From: Mariniphaga sp.
GTDB lineage: Bacteria; Bacteroidota; Bacteroidia; Bacteroidales; Prolixibacteraceae
DNA: 64,000 nt
Assembly: GCA_019429205.1 (NCBI GenBank)
Contig: JAHYIT010000006.1
Coordinates: 17,236 to 81,235 of the forward strand
Reading direction: 5' to 3'
Below the pieces are notes generated by a model. The model saw only the letters and a list, made by a program, of their open reading frames with translations. It made no database searches and was not told the origin of the DNA. Shown here one piece after another: positions 45,560 through 53,976 of the stretch. The position numbers and the translations under genes are program-made. How positions within the stretch are numbered: the stretch's first letter is position 1; each line of letters opens with the position of its first letter.

Positions 45560-46564
45560 ATGGGAAAAAAATACAATTGGGCCATTTTGGGTTGTGGAAA
45601 AATTGCAAGGAAATTCAGCAACGATTTAAAATTATTACCCAATGCGAACCTTTATGCGGCTGCATCACGGGATTTGAAAAAAGCAGAGGATTTTGCCTCG
45701 GAAAATGGATTTGAAAAGGCGTATGGCAGTTACGAAGAGATGGTTGCCGACCCGAATGTGGATGCAGTTTATGTGGCTACACCCCACTCGCACCATCACG
45801 AACATGCGATGCTTTGCCTGAACCATAAAAAAGCTGTTTTATGCGAAAAAGCGTTTGCCCTCAATAAAAACGAAGCAGAGGAGATGATGGCCTGTGCCAA
45901 AAAAAACAATACGTTTTTAATGGAAGCGTTCTGGACCATGTTTCAGCCCAGTTTTAAAAAGGCTATGGAAATCGTAAAATCAGGAGAATTGGGCAAACTG
46001 AAAGTAGTTCGTTCTGATTTTGCATTCAATGCCCTTTTCGACGAAAACAAAAGGTTGTACAACGTAAAACTTGGTGGTGGTTCGTTGCTCGATATTGGCA
46101 TTTATCCGGTATTTGCTGCACTTACCTCGCTGGGAAAACCGGAAATCATTAAAACTTTTGCCGATTTTGCCTCAACAGGTTCAGAAGAATCCATCAGCAT
46201 GATTTTCAAATACAAAGATGGGCAAATGGCCAACCTTACTTCCAGTTTTGCCGCTTTTTCGCCCACCCAAACCGAATACTGGTTTGAAAAAGGGTACATG
46301 GTACTGAATCCAAAATGGCATGCTCCAACCAATATTACTGTTTGGAAAGATGGCGGTGAAATCCAAACCTTTCCTTCGGAACATAAGGAAGGATTTGGCT
46401 ACCAATACGAAGCAGCTCATGTAATGGAATGTTTGGATGCCGGAAAAATTGAAAGCAACAAAATGCCCTGGCAAATGAGCCTCGACCTGATGGAAACGCT
46501 GGACCGGGTACGTATCGATGCAGGGATATTTTTCCCTGACCATGATAAAAGCATGTTTTTTTGA
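45560..46564 (+). CDS. Gfo/Idh/MocA family oxidoreductase, cytoplasmic
   Basis: 334 aa from ATG 45560 (MGKKYNWAILGCGKIARKF); the listed start is a TTG six codons earlier. Rossmann GCGKIA, VYVATPHSHHHEHAMLCLNHKKAVLCEKAFALN (EKAF instead of EKP), and FMEAFWTMFQPSFKKAMEIVKSGELG, typical of the dimeric dihydrodiol dehydrogenase-like branch. No signal peptide, unlike the two exported relatives in this window. It lies between GH130 and the epimerase, so it probably handles a mannose- or glucose-derived product. Confidence 0.88.
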   Translation: MGKKYNWAILGCGKIARKFSNDLKLLPNANLYAAASRDLKKAEDFASENGFEKAYGSYEEMVADPNVDAVYVATPHSHHHEHAMLCLNHKKAVLCEKAFALNKNEAEEMMACAKKNNTFLMEAFWTMFQPSFKKAMEIVKSGELGKLKVVRSDFAFNALFDENKRLYNVKLGGGSLLDIGIYPVFAALTSLGKPEIIKTFADFASTGSEESISMIFKYKDGQMANLTSSFAAFSPTQTEYWFEKGYMVLNPKWHAPTNITVWKDGGEIQTFPSEHKEGFGYQYEAAHVMECLDAGKIESNKMPWQMSLDLMETLDRVRIDAGIFFPDHDKSMFF

Positions 46565-46605
46565 TTAAATTATACTGCGCCAAAGTGCGTACTTTTTTTA
46601 TAACA

Positions 46606-47802
46606 ATGATTAATCTGAATTTCCAAAAGTTAAAAAAGCAGTTCGAAAACGAACTTACTGACAACATTCTGAATTATTGGGCAAAAGAGGTTTATGATCC
46701 AAAGCGGAGAACATTCTTCGGACGAATTACCAACGACGGAAAAAAGTTTCCCGAAGCGCCGCTTTCAGCTGTATTTGTTACGCGAATTTTGTGGACATTT
46801 TCGGCGGCATACCGGTTTTACCCGACGGCGGTTTATAAAAAATTGGCCGATGAGGCGTTCCGTATTTTGCAGATTTCATTCTGGGACCATGAGCATGGCG
46901 GAATCTACTGGAGTATTCTGCCCAATGGAAAACCGGTAGATACCAAAAAACAGTTTTATGCTGAGGCGTTTTTTATTTATGCGCTCTCGGAATATTATCT
47001 GGCTTTTCAGGATGAACGGGCAAAACAACTGGCTGTTTCCATGTTTATGCTGATGGAAAAATATGCTTTCGATCCGGAATTTGGCGGATACGTTGAGGCC
47101 AAAACTGCCGATTGGCAGGACACCGACGACCAGCGACTGAGTCCCAAAGAGTTAAATGTAAAAAAGTCGATGAACACGCACCTGCACATCCTGGAAGCGT
47201 ACACCAATCTTTACCGGATTTGGAAAACCGATGAATCAGAAAAGCAGTTGCGGCATCTTATCCGGATTTTTCTCGATAAAATTACCAGCCACGAAACTTT
47301 TCATTTTCACCTGTTTTTCGATGCTGACTGGACTGTGCGTTCAGAAATTGATTCTTACGGACACGATATTGAAGGAAGCTGGCTGCTGTGCGAAGCTGCC
47401 GAAGTTTTGGGAAACAAAGAGCTGATGGAAGAAGTGGAACATGTTGCCTTGAAAATGGCGGAAGTAACCCGCGACGAAGGTTTTGCTCCACACGGTGGAT
47501 TGTATTACGAAAAAGAAGGCAATCATTTGATGGAACAGTTCGACTGGTGGCCGCAGGCAGAAGCCGTTGTGGGATTTTTTAATGCCTGGCAGTTAACTCA
47601 AAACGAAGAATATTTGAATCTGGCCCTTCGGAGTTGGGATTTTACACAAAAATTCATCATCGACAAAAAGAACGGCGAATGGTTTTGGGGTGTTACAAAT
47701 GAATTAAAACCCGTTTCAAACGACAAGGTAAATGGCTGGAAAGCGCCTTATCACAATGGCCGCATGTGTATGGAAATGATGCGGCGGATTGAACAGATTT
47801 GA
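46606..47802 (+). CDS. cellobiose 2-epimerase-like (AGE family)
   Basis: 398 aa from ATG 46606 (MINLNFQKLKKQFENELTDNILNYW). (alpha/alpha)6 barrel of the N-acylglucosamine 2-epimerase family; segments MNTHLHILEAYTNLYRIWK, GHDIEGSWLLCEAAEVLG and FDWWPQAEAVVGFFNAW match cellobiose 2-epimerases rather than GlcNAc 2-epimerases. The reaction is epimerisation at C2 of the reducing sugar, e.g. mannobiose to mannosylglucose, the substrate of the GH130 enzyme two genes upstream. Gap to the Gfo/Idh gene is 41 bp. Confidence 0.9.
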   Translation: MINLNFQKLKKQFENELTDNILNYWAKEVYDPKRRTFFGRITNDGKKFPEAPLSAVFVTRILWTFSAAYRFYPTAVYKKLADEAFRILQISFWDHEHGGIYWSILPNGKPVDTKKQFYAEAFFIYALSEYYLAFQDERAKQLAVSMFMLMEKYAFDPEFGGYVEAKTADWQDTDDQRLSPKELNVKKSMNTHLHILEAYTNLYRIWKTDESEKQLRHLIRIFLDKITSHETFHFHLFFDADWTVRSEIDSYGHDIEGSWLLCEAAEVLGNKELMEEVEHVALKMAEVTRDEGFAPHGGLYYEKEGNHLMEQFDWWPQAEAVVGFFNAWQLTQNEEYLNLALRSWDFTQKFIIDKKNGEWFWGVTNELKPVSNDKVNGWKAPYHNGRMCMEMMRRIEQI

Positions 47803-47843
47803 AAGAGCAAAACTCCTCTGAAAAAATTGAAAAAAGGCATAAA

Positions 47844-48386
47844 ATGAAAAATTTTTGGGTTATTTTGGCTGTTATTACAGCGTTTTCAGGATTTAATACA
47901 GGATGCAAAACAACACAAACTACAGTGAATACTTCTACAATAAACGAACTCGATCTTGACAGGTACCTGGGAAAGTGGTATGAAATTGCGCGGTATGATC
48001 ATTCATTTGAGCGCGACCTGGTTGGGGTAACTGCTACTTACTCTTACCGCGAAGATGGAAAAATTAAGGTTGTCAATGCCGGCTACAAAAACAGCCTCGA
48101 CGGGAAATACAGTGAAGCTGTTGGTAAAGCAAAGCAGCCCCGGCCAGACAAAGATCCCGGCAAGTTAAAGGTTGCTTTTTTCTGGATTTTTTATGCCGAT
48201 TATTTTATTCTTGAGCTTGACGAAGATTACCAATGGGCTTTAATTGGCAGCTCATCCGACAAATACCTCTGGATTTTAAGCCGCACACCGCAAATTAAGC
48301 AGGAAACACTGGATAACATTCTGGATAAAGCCAGGGAAAGAGGTTACGATACCGACAAACTGATTTGGGTGGAGCAGAAAGAATAA
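47844..48386 (+). CDS. bacterial lipocalin (Blc-like) lipoprotein
   Basis: 180 aa from ATG 47844 (MKNFWVILAVITAFSGFNTGC), giving a lipobox Cys; the listed start at 47799 lies inside the previous gene. Lipocalin signature LDRYLGKWYEIARYDHSFERDLVGVTATY, then ADYFILELDEDYQWALIGSSSDKYLWILSRTPQI, all as in Blc. Outer-membrane lipocalin that binds fatty acids or lysolipids and is often stress induced. 41 bp after the epimerase gene, so possibly read through from the mannan group, though functionally unrelated. Confidence 0.9.
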   Translation: MKNFWVILAVITAFSGFNTGCKTTQTTVNTSTINELDLDRYLGKWYEIARYDHSFERDLVGVTATYSYREDGKIKVVNAGYKNSLDGKYSEAVGKAKQPRPDKDPGKLKVAFFWIFYADYFILELDEDYQWALIGSSSDKYLWILSRTPQIKQETLDNILDKARERGYDTDKLIWVEQKE

Positions 48387-48484
48387 GTTCACAATTTTTG
48401 TGGAATTTTGTGTTTTTGTGGCAGAAAGTAATCCTTATGACCAGCTTCAACTTTAAATTTCGGTTAACAAACACACTTTTACAA

Positions 48485-48502
48485 TAAAGAAAATTTTCTT
48501 TA
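48485..48502 (+). promoter_or_regulatory. 18-bp palindrome in the rex promoter region
   Basis: TAAAGAAAATTTTCTTTA is a perfect palindrome 58 bp upstream of the rex ATG. A Bacteroidota-type -7 element (TACTTTTG, 48516-48523) follows at a distance that would put the -33 region within the palindrome, so a repressor bound here would block the promoter. It does not match the TTGTGA-type Rex site I know. Confidence 0.4.
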
Positions 48503-48559
48503 AATAATTTGTTTCTACTTTTGAAGTGGATTTAAATGAAAAAATAAAATTCACTTGAA

Positions 48560-49213
48560 ATGAACGAAAAAAGGAAATACAAAACAAAAAGCCATGCTCC
48601 GGAACCGACGCTCAAAAGGTTACCCGGTTATTTGTATTTTCTTGAACAGGTGAAAGAGGAAGGAGTCTTAAATATTTCGGCGCCTACTATTGGGAAAGAG
48701 CTTGATTTGGATCCGACACAGGTTGTGAAAGATTTGGCTGTAACCGGTGTAAAGGGAAAACCGAGGGTGGGATACAACACTTACGAACTGATTCACGCCC
48801 TGGAGGATTTTCTGGGATTCAACAAAGTGAATGAAGCTTTTCTGGTTGGAGCCGGAAACCTCGGTTCGGCGCTGATGGCTTACCAGGAACACCAGTCGCT
48901 TGGGTTAAAAATACTGGCCGCTTTTGATGTGGATGAGGCTAAAATAGGCCAAACCATAGGTGGAATTCACATTCTGGAATACAACAAGTTGTTCCATCTT
49001 TCAGGCCGGTTAAATGTCAAAATTGGTATTCTGACCACACCCAATCATGTGGCACAGGAAGTTGCAGAAGATTTGGTCAACTGTGGCATCAAAGCCATTT
49101 GGAATTTTACCTCAGCCAAAATCAATTTACCCAAAGAAATTATTGTTCAAAATACTTCAATGAGTTCTTATGCTGCTGTTTTGCTGCGGCGGCTAAACGA
49201 TGCAAGTTTATAA
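48560..49213 (+). CDS. rex: redox-sensing transcriptional repressor Rex
   Basis: 217 aa. N-terminal winged helix (residues ~15-85: LKRLPGYLYFLEQVKEEGVLNISAPTIGKELDLDPTQVVKDLAVTG...PRVGYNTYEL) and a C-terminal Rossmann domain (FLVGAGNLGSALMAYQ, residues 94-109; ILAAFDVDEAKIGQTIGGI) binding NADH/NAD+. Rex releases DNA when NADH rises and controls fermentation and hydrogenase genes in many bacteria, so the NAD-linked hydrogenase at 14-18 kb is a plausible target. The usual TVRKDL segment is TQVVKDL here. Confidence 0.93.
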   Translation: MNEKRKYKTKSHAPEPTLKRLPGYLYFLEQVKEEGVLNISAPTIGKELDLDPTQVVKDLAVTGVKGKPRVGYNTYELIHALEDFLGFNKVNEAFLVGAGNLGSALMAYQEHQSLGLKILAAFDVDEAKIGQTIGGIHILEYNKLFHLSGRLNVKIGILTTPNHVAQEVAEDLVNCGIKAIWNFTSAKINLPKEIIVQNTSMSSYAAVLLRRLNDASL

Positions 49214-49232
49214 CCATTAAAAACCGTTAAAA

Positions 49233-49433
49233 ATGAAAACTTTAAAAAAAATCATCAACTGTTTGGATAGCTATATAAAGAAAAATTTCTTTAATTTGCA
49301 AAAAACTGACATTTCTCAAGGTTGTGAGGAGGTGCTGGGGATTCATGCTTTCGATGACAAAAAGGCTGAAGAAATGCCTGTTGAAGAGTATGTTTCCTGC
49401 TATAAAAATACTACGCGGTGGCAAACGCTGTAA
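49233..49433 (+). CDS. small hypothetical protein downstream of rex
   Basis: 66 aa, starting 19 bp after rex with a clear ATG. MKTLKKIINCLDSYIKKNFF is an amphipathic helix; the rest is acidic (CEEVLGIHAFDDKKAEEMPVEEYVSCYKN). Two internal Cys separated by a charged stretch could sense redox, but no family is recognised. Probably cotranscribed with rex; it converges on the App1 gene 9 bp away. Confidence 0.6.
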   Translation: MKTLKKIINCLDSYIKKNFFNLQKTDISQGCEEVLGIHAFDDKKAEEMPVEEYVSCYKNTTRWQTL

Positions 49434-49442
49434 TTTTTTAAT

Positions 49443-50537
49443 TTATTTAAAATAACTTTCGTCAATCAATCCATGCCTTACTGCGGCAAGCGCGGCTTCG
49501 TGAGTATTTTGTACTTCGTAATAACTTGTATGTATTTCTTTCAGTTTTTCTCCAACGTTTTCATTTCCATCAATAAATGTGCGTTTTCTTATTTTTCGGA
49601 TAAAAATGGTTTCGATTCTCCGTGGAAATTCAAATGCCAGCCGGGAATAGATCTCCGGGTCGTGCTGACCACTGTCGCCAATTAGAATGAATTTGTGCTC
49701 CGGATAAAACCTGAGCAGGGATTTAATTTTTTCATATTTGTGTTCGTGGCTGCCACCGCCCGATTTCCAGAATTTGTAAATACTCGATTCCAGTTTCCGC
49801 AGCATAAAAACACCTTTGGGTAGGTGGTTATAATGGAAAAAATCCTCCAGCAAATCATACAAATTCCATTCGCTGCTCGATACATAAAAGAACGGATTGT
49901 TTTCTGTTTGGTGCTTTCCTGCGCAAAGGGCAGCATAAAATTTAGAAACTCCTTCAAAAGGAGAACGGGTAAGCGCATTCTTCAGCAACATCAGCCTGAG
50001 TTTTTTCAGGATTTGGGTAGCATGCGAAATCATGACCGTGTCGTCAATATCGGAAACAATGATGCGTTTTTGCCGGTGCGAAATAATCCTGACTTCACCA
50101 GTGGCATGGATGGGCGGCTGGTTTTCTGTTATTTCATCAAGTAGTTCAAAATGAATGGAATGCCTCTCTTTTGTCAGCAGTTCATCCTGTTTGTTTTCAA
50201 ATTGAAAATGAAAAGAAAAAAAGCCCCACTCATCGGTTTCAACGGTTTGTGATTCTCCCAAAAAGGTTGCATTTACAGCAACTCCGGGAATCTCGTCGCC
50301 CGAAAACCGTTTAATGGTAGCCAGCATATTGGTCCAGAACCGGTGTTTGTTTTTAGGTTTTGCTAATCCTTTGTCTTCAATTACCATCCCCTGTATAAAA
50401 ACCTCTGTTTCGTTTCCATACCCTTTGTATGGAAGTATTTTGGGCATGTCGAGCCAGCCGGCTTTCTGTTTTAAGAATATTTTTAAAACTTTGAATGGTT
50501 TTTTAATGCCTTTTATGAATGGTTTAAAGTACTTCAT
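49443..50537 (-). CDS. App1-like phosphatase domain protein (DUF2183)
   Basis: 364 aa, cytoplasmic. The N-terminal half is a beta-rich App1 domain (EVFIQGMVIEDKGLAKP, GDEIPGVAVNATFLG). The C-terminal half is the HAD-type catalytic domain with IIVSDIDDTVMISHAT (the DxDxT motif), PFFYVSSSEWNLYDLLEDFF, and FILIGDSGQHDPEIY. Relatives include yeast phosphatidate phosphatase App1. The bacterial role is unknown, possibly phospholipid turnover. Confidence 0.88.
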   Translation of the reverse strand: MKYFKPFIKGIKKPFKVLKIFLKQKAGWLDMPKILPYKGYGNETEVFIQGMVIEDKGLAKPKNKHRFWTNMLATIKRFSGDEIPGVAVNATFLGESQTVETDEWGFFSFHFQFENKQDELLTKERHSIHFELLDEITENQPPIHATGEVRIISHRQKRIIVSDIDDTVMISHATQILKKLRLMLLKNALTRSPFEGVSKFYAALCAGKHQTENNPFFYVSSSEWNLYDLLEDFFHYNHLPKGVFMLRKLESSIYKFWKSGGGSHEHKYEKIKSLLRFYPEHKFILIGDSGQHDPEIYSRLAFEFPRRIETIFIRKIRKRTFIDGNENVGEKLKEIHTSYYEVQNTHEAALAAVRHGLIDESYFK

Positions 50538-50639
50538 AATTCCTGTTCAATGCCTTTTTTCAAACTGGTTTTGCTCATTCATTAAAATCAGCGTAAAGAT
50601 AACCAGAATTGGAAATACAGAAGAACAGAATAAACATGA

Positions 50640-51236
50640 CTGAACAGCTATTCTAATTTTCATTTTCTGGTTCAGGATATTTCCAGGTTTAATGAGGTAA
50701 AAACCAATCTGATTTCTTTTTTAAAAGACACTCAGGTTCTTGATTTGGTGATTTTGAATGCCGGTGTTTTGAGTGAAATTAAAGATGTAAAAGATACCAG
50801 CCTCGACGAGATAAAGAAAGTGATGGATGTAAACGTTTGGGCAAACAAGATTTTGATTGAAACCTTGTTTAGCGAAGTAAATGAAATTAAGCAGGTTGTA
50901 GCAGTTTCATCTGGCGCTGCGGTAAGCGGTGCGCGCGGCTGGAATGTTTATTCGCTCTCGAAAGCCACACTGAATATGCTTATCAGCCTGTTTGCAAAAG
51001 AATACACCGACACCCATTTTTGTGCACTGGCCCCCGGCCTTGTGGATACAGGAATGCAGGATTACATCTATTCCCTGGAAGATGAAGGAAAGTTTCCGAT
51101 TGTTCAACGGTTAAAGCAAGCCAAAGGGACTGAAAAAATGCCTAAACCCGATGAGGCTGCCAGGATTTTTGCCAAAGCGGTAGAATTTGCAAGAAACTAT
51201 GAAAGCGGAACTTTCCTGGATGTCAGGAAGATGTGA
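50640..51236 (+). pseudogene. 5'-truncated short-chain dehydrogenase
   Basis: The frame reads SDR sequence from just after an in-frame TGA at 50637 (NSYSNFHFLVQDISRFNEVK, then VLDLVILNAGV with the NAG motif, AVSSGAAVSGARGWNVYSLSKATLN with Ser-Tyr-Lys, and LAPGLVDTGM), but the N-terminal TGxxxGIG nucleotide-binding segment (about 45 residues) is missing from all frames upstream. The track's TTG start at 50745 is internal. The catalytic triad survives but the cofactor site does not, so the gene is probably inactive. Confidence 0.75.
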
Positions 51237-51277
51237 TTTTTGTTATTTTTATGCCATAAAAGTTTAAATTATTTCTA

Positions 51278-52174
51278 TTGAAAAACAATTCAACAAAGCG
51301 TATTTTATTTGTCGTTAATCCAAAATCGGGCAAGGGACAACGAAAGGACATTGATCTGGTTTTGTCGCGTTTTTCAGAAGAATATAGTTTTGTATATAAA
51401 GTTTACCGAACGACCGGTGAAAATGATCAGGAAGAAATTAGCCGGCAGTTAGTAGATTTTATGCCCGAAACAGTTATTGCTGTGGGTGGAGACGGCACAA
51501 TAAATATGGTGGCAACCCTGCTCGTTAACAGTGAAATCAAGTTGGGAATTATTCCGGCAGGTTCGGCCAACGGATTGGCCTATAATCTCGAAATTCCGGA
51601 AAACTTTGAAGAAGCACTGAAGAAAAATTTAAGTGGTCATGTCCATACTATTGATGTAATACGAATGAATAAAAAGTACCATTGTTTTCATTTAGGAGAT
51701 ATTGGCCTGAATGCCCGCATTGTGAAACGGTTTGAAAAAGAGGGATCAAAAGGATTGCTGGGGTACGCGAAACAACTTTTTAAAGAGCTGTTTGAAGGGA
51801 AAACTTATTTTTCATTTTACATTGAAATTCCGGAACACCGCCGTCGAAAGATGAAAGCAGAAATGCTAGTCATTGCCAATGCCAAAAGTTTCGGTACCGG
51901 CGCAATTATCAATCCAACCGGAAAACTTAACGACGGTAAATTTGAAATTGTAATTATCAGGCCATATCCCTGGTGGTTTGTATTAACTTTTTTATACTCA
52001 GCTTTTACCGGGCACCTTCATAAAATGAAATATGTAAAAATATTTTCAGCATCCGAAGCATTAATTACCTTGCCAAAATCACAGGAATTCCAGATTGACG
52101 GTGAAATTATTCCGGAAACTAAAGAAATTAATGTTGAAATATTACACAACTCTCTGAAATTGACAGGCGGCTGA
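51278..52174 (+). CDS. YegS/diacylglycerol-kinase-like lipid kinase
   Basis: 298 aa from a TTG start (MKNNSTKRILFVVNPKSGKGQRK); no in-frame ATG is available nearby. DAGK catalytic motifs: NPKSGKG, VGGDGTINMVATLL (GGDGT) and IPAGSANGLAYNL. Phosphorylates a lipid such as diacylglycerol or a sphingoid base, which Bacteroidota make. First gene of a same-strand run with a sensor kinase, NtrC-type regulator and archaemetzincin. Confidence 0.88.
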   Translation: MKNNSTKRILFVVNPKSGKGQRKDIDLVLSRFSEEYSFVYKVYRTTGENDQEEISRQLVDFMPETVIAVGGDGTINMVATLLVNSEIKLGIIPAGSANGLAYNLEIPENFEEALKKNLSGHVHTIDVIRMNKKYHCFHLGDIGLNARIVKRFEKEGSKGLLGYAKQLFKELFEGKTYFSFYIEIPEHRRRKMKAEMLVIANAKSFGTGAIINPTGKLNDGKFEIVIIRPYPWWFVLTFLYSAFTGHLHKMKYVKIFSASEALITLPKSQEFQIDGEIIPETKEINVEILHNSLKLTGG

Positions 52175-52296
52175 TTTTTCTTAAATATGTTTTAAAGATT
52201 GTTTTAGAACCATTTATAAGAAGAGTTCTTTTTGTAATTTGCGGCCAATATCAACTGTTGAAATTTTTGTCACTAATTTCAAAACGTAAAACCAAA

Positions 52297-53964
52297 ATGG
52301 AACAACCTGCAAAACCGGATAAGAAAGGAAAAATTAAAGCATTTGTTTATAAATATTTGCGGTTTAAGTCGTCTATATACGTCCGCGTGGTTTACATTAT
52401 TGCCATTTTATCCTTTTTTCTTTTTATTGCTTTTGGTGCTATTTTTAACTCTGTTTATGGCGAGTATTTAGATAAAGTAATCAGGCAACGCGGAAATGAC
52501 ATTGGTTCCATCATTGAAGGTTCGCTTTATTATTCCATGTTAAAAAACGACAATGCTGCCTTGCACAGCACATTGGATATTATCAACACCATTTCCGGTG
52601 TTGACGAAGTAAACCTTTACGACCACGACAACGAACTGGTTTATTCTTCTCTTTTTGCCGACACTGTAAGAACCAGCGATCCGGACTGCATCAGTTGCCA
52701 TACTGATTTTAACACCATGTTCCCCGCGAACGAAAAGGCCTATACCATAATTGATTATCACAGTGCTTGTAGCATGAGTATTACTAATGAAGGACACAGG
52801 CAACTGCTCATTCGTTCTCCGATTCTGAATGAACCATCATGTTACACTGCCGCTTGTCATTTTCACAGTGCCGACGAAGAACTGCTTGGTTCACTCATTA
52901 TTAAAGTGCCCCTCGAGCAGTTGGATACCGCTGTTTCACAATCATCAGCAGAATTTTTTTTGCTGGCTGCATTAACTACATTTATTCTTGTTTTGTTTTT
53001 AATTTTCTTTACGAATAATAAAATCAGAAAGCCGCTTACAGCGCTTATTACGGCGAGTGAAGCTGTTGCCCGGGGCGACCGGAACCGCAGGCTGGAAATT
53101 AAACCCAACCTGCTCGACGATATGAAAATGGTTTCCATGGCATTCAATAACATGCTCGATAATTTAGATTCGGCAAATAAAGAACTGGAAAACTGGTCGC
53201 ATCAACTGGAATACAAAGTTCAGAGAAAATCAGAAGAACTCTCAGAGATACAAAATGAACTTATTCATATTGAGCGGATTGCATCATTGGGAAAACTGTC
53301 GTCGTCGGTAGCTCACGAGCTAAACAATCCGTTATCGAGTATTTTAACCTATACTAAACTGGTTTCCAAAAAAATAAACCGGATGGAACTGGATGAAGAG
53401 CTTTCAGGATCGTTGCTAAAGCATTTGAAGGTAATTGAAAAAGAAACCAAACGGTGTGGTGAAATTGTAAAAGGACTGATGGATTTTTCAAGAAAAGGCC
53501 AGGAGGACTTTAAAGATACGCATCTGCATCAGGTATTTAAAGAAACATACGATTTAATTGAGCACCAGATGAAAATGGCAAACATTCACTTTTATACCGA
53601 TTTCGGCGCAGCAAACGATTTGGTTTCCTGCAACGAAAACCAGATAAAACAAGTGTGTGTGGCCCTGCTTGTTAATGCTTCGGAAGCGGTTACTGAAAAT
53701 GGTGAAATATTGATGAAAACCAGTAATCCCGACGGAGAGCATTTACAATTGGACATTATTGATAATGGGGTGGGAATACCGTCTCAGGATATACCACACA
53801 TTTTCCAACCATTTTTTTCTGCCAAGCGGCAGGCCAGCGGAATAGGCCTCGGACTGGCCATTGTGCACGGCATTGTTCAAAGCCACAAGGGCAGGGTAGA
53901 TGTGGAATCGGAACCGGGAAAAGGAACAACGATGTCTGTAATTTTTCAATTGGTTAAAAACTAA
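52297..53964 (+). CDS. membrane histidine kinase with heme-c-like periplasmic motifs
   Basis: 555 aa from ATG 52297; the listed TTG start adds 13 residues. TM1 at ~30-50, a periplasmic domain to ~218 and TM2 at ~219-239, HAMP (240-295), a coiled link, HisKA with SVAHELNNPLS (His340) and an HATPase_c domain (NASEAV, DNGVGIPSQDI, GIGLGLAIV). The periplasmic domain contains CISCH (131-135) and CYTAACH (182-188), CxxCH and CX4CH patterns that covalently bind heme in c-type cytochromes. A redox, O2 or NO sensor is therefore plausible. The kinase is paired with the NtrC-type regulator 12 bp downstream. Confidence 0.88.
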   Translation: MEQPAKPDKKGKIKAFVYKYLRFKSSIYVRVVYIIAILSFFLFIAFGAIFNSVYGEYLDKVIRQRGNDIGSIIEGSLYYSMLKNDNAALHSTLDIINTISGVDEVNLYDHDNELVYSSLFADTVRTSDPDCISCHTDFNTMFPANEKAYTIIDYHSACSMSITNEGHRQLLIRSPILNEPSCYTAACHFHSADEELLGSLIIKVPLEQLDTAVSQSSAEFFLLAALTTFILVLFLIFFTNNKIRKPLTALITASEAVARGDRNRRLEIKPNLLDDMKMVSMAFNNMLDNLDSANKELENWSHQLEYKVQRKSEELSEIQNELIHIERIASLGKLSSSVAHELNNPLSSILTYTKLVSKKINRMELDEELSGSLLKHLKVIEKETKRCGEIVKGLMDFSRKGQEDFKDTHLHQVFKETYDLIEHQMKMANIHFYTDFGAANDLVSCNENQIKQVCVALLVNASEAVTENGEILMKTSNPDGEHLQLDIIDNGVGIPSQDIPHIFQPFFSAKRQASGIGLGLAIVHGIVQSHKGRVDVESEPGKGTTMSVIFQLVKN

Positions 53965-53976
53965 AATTTTAAAGAA

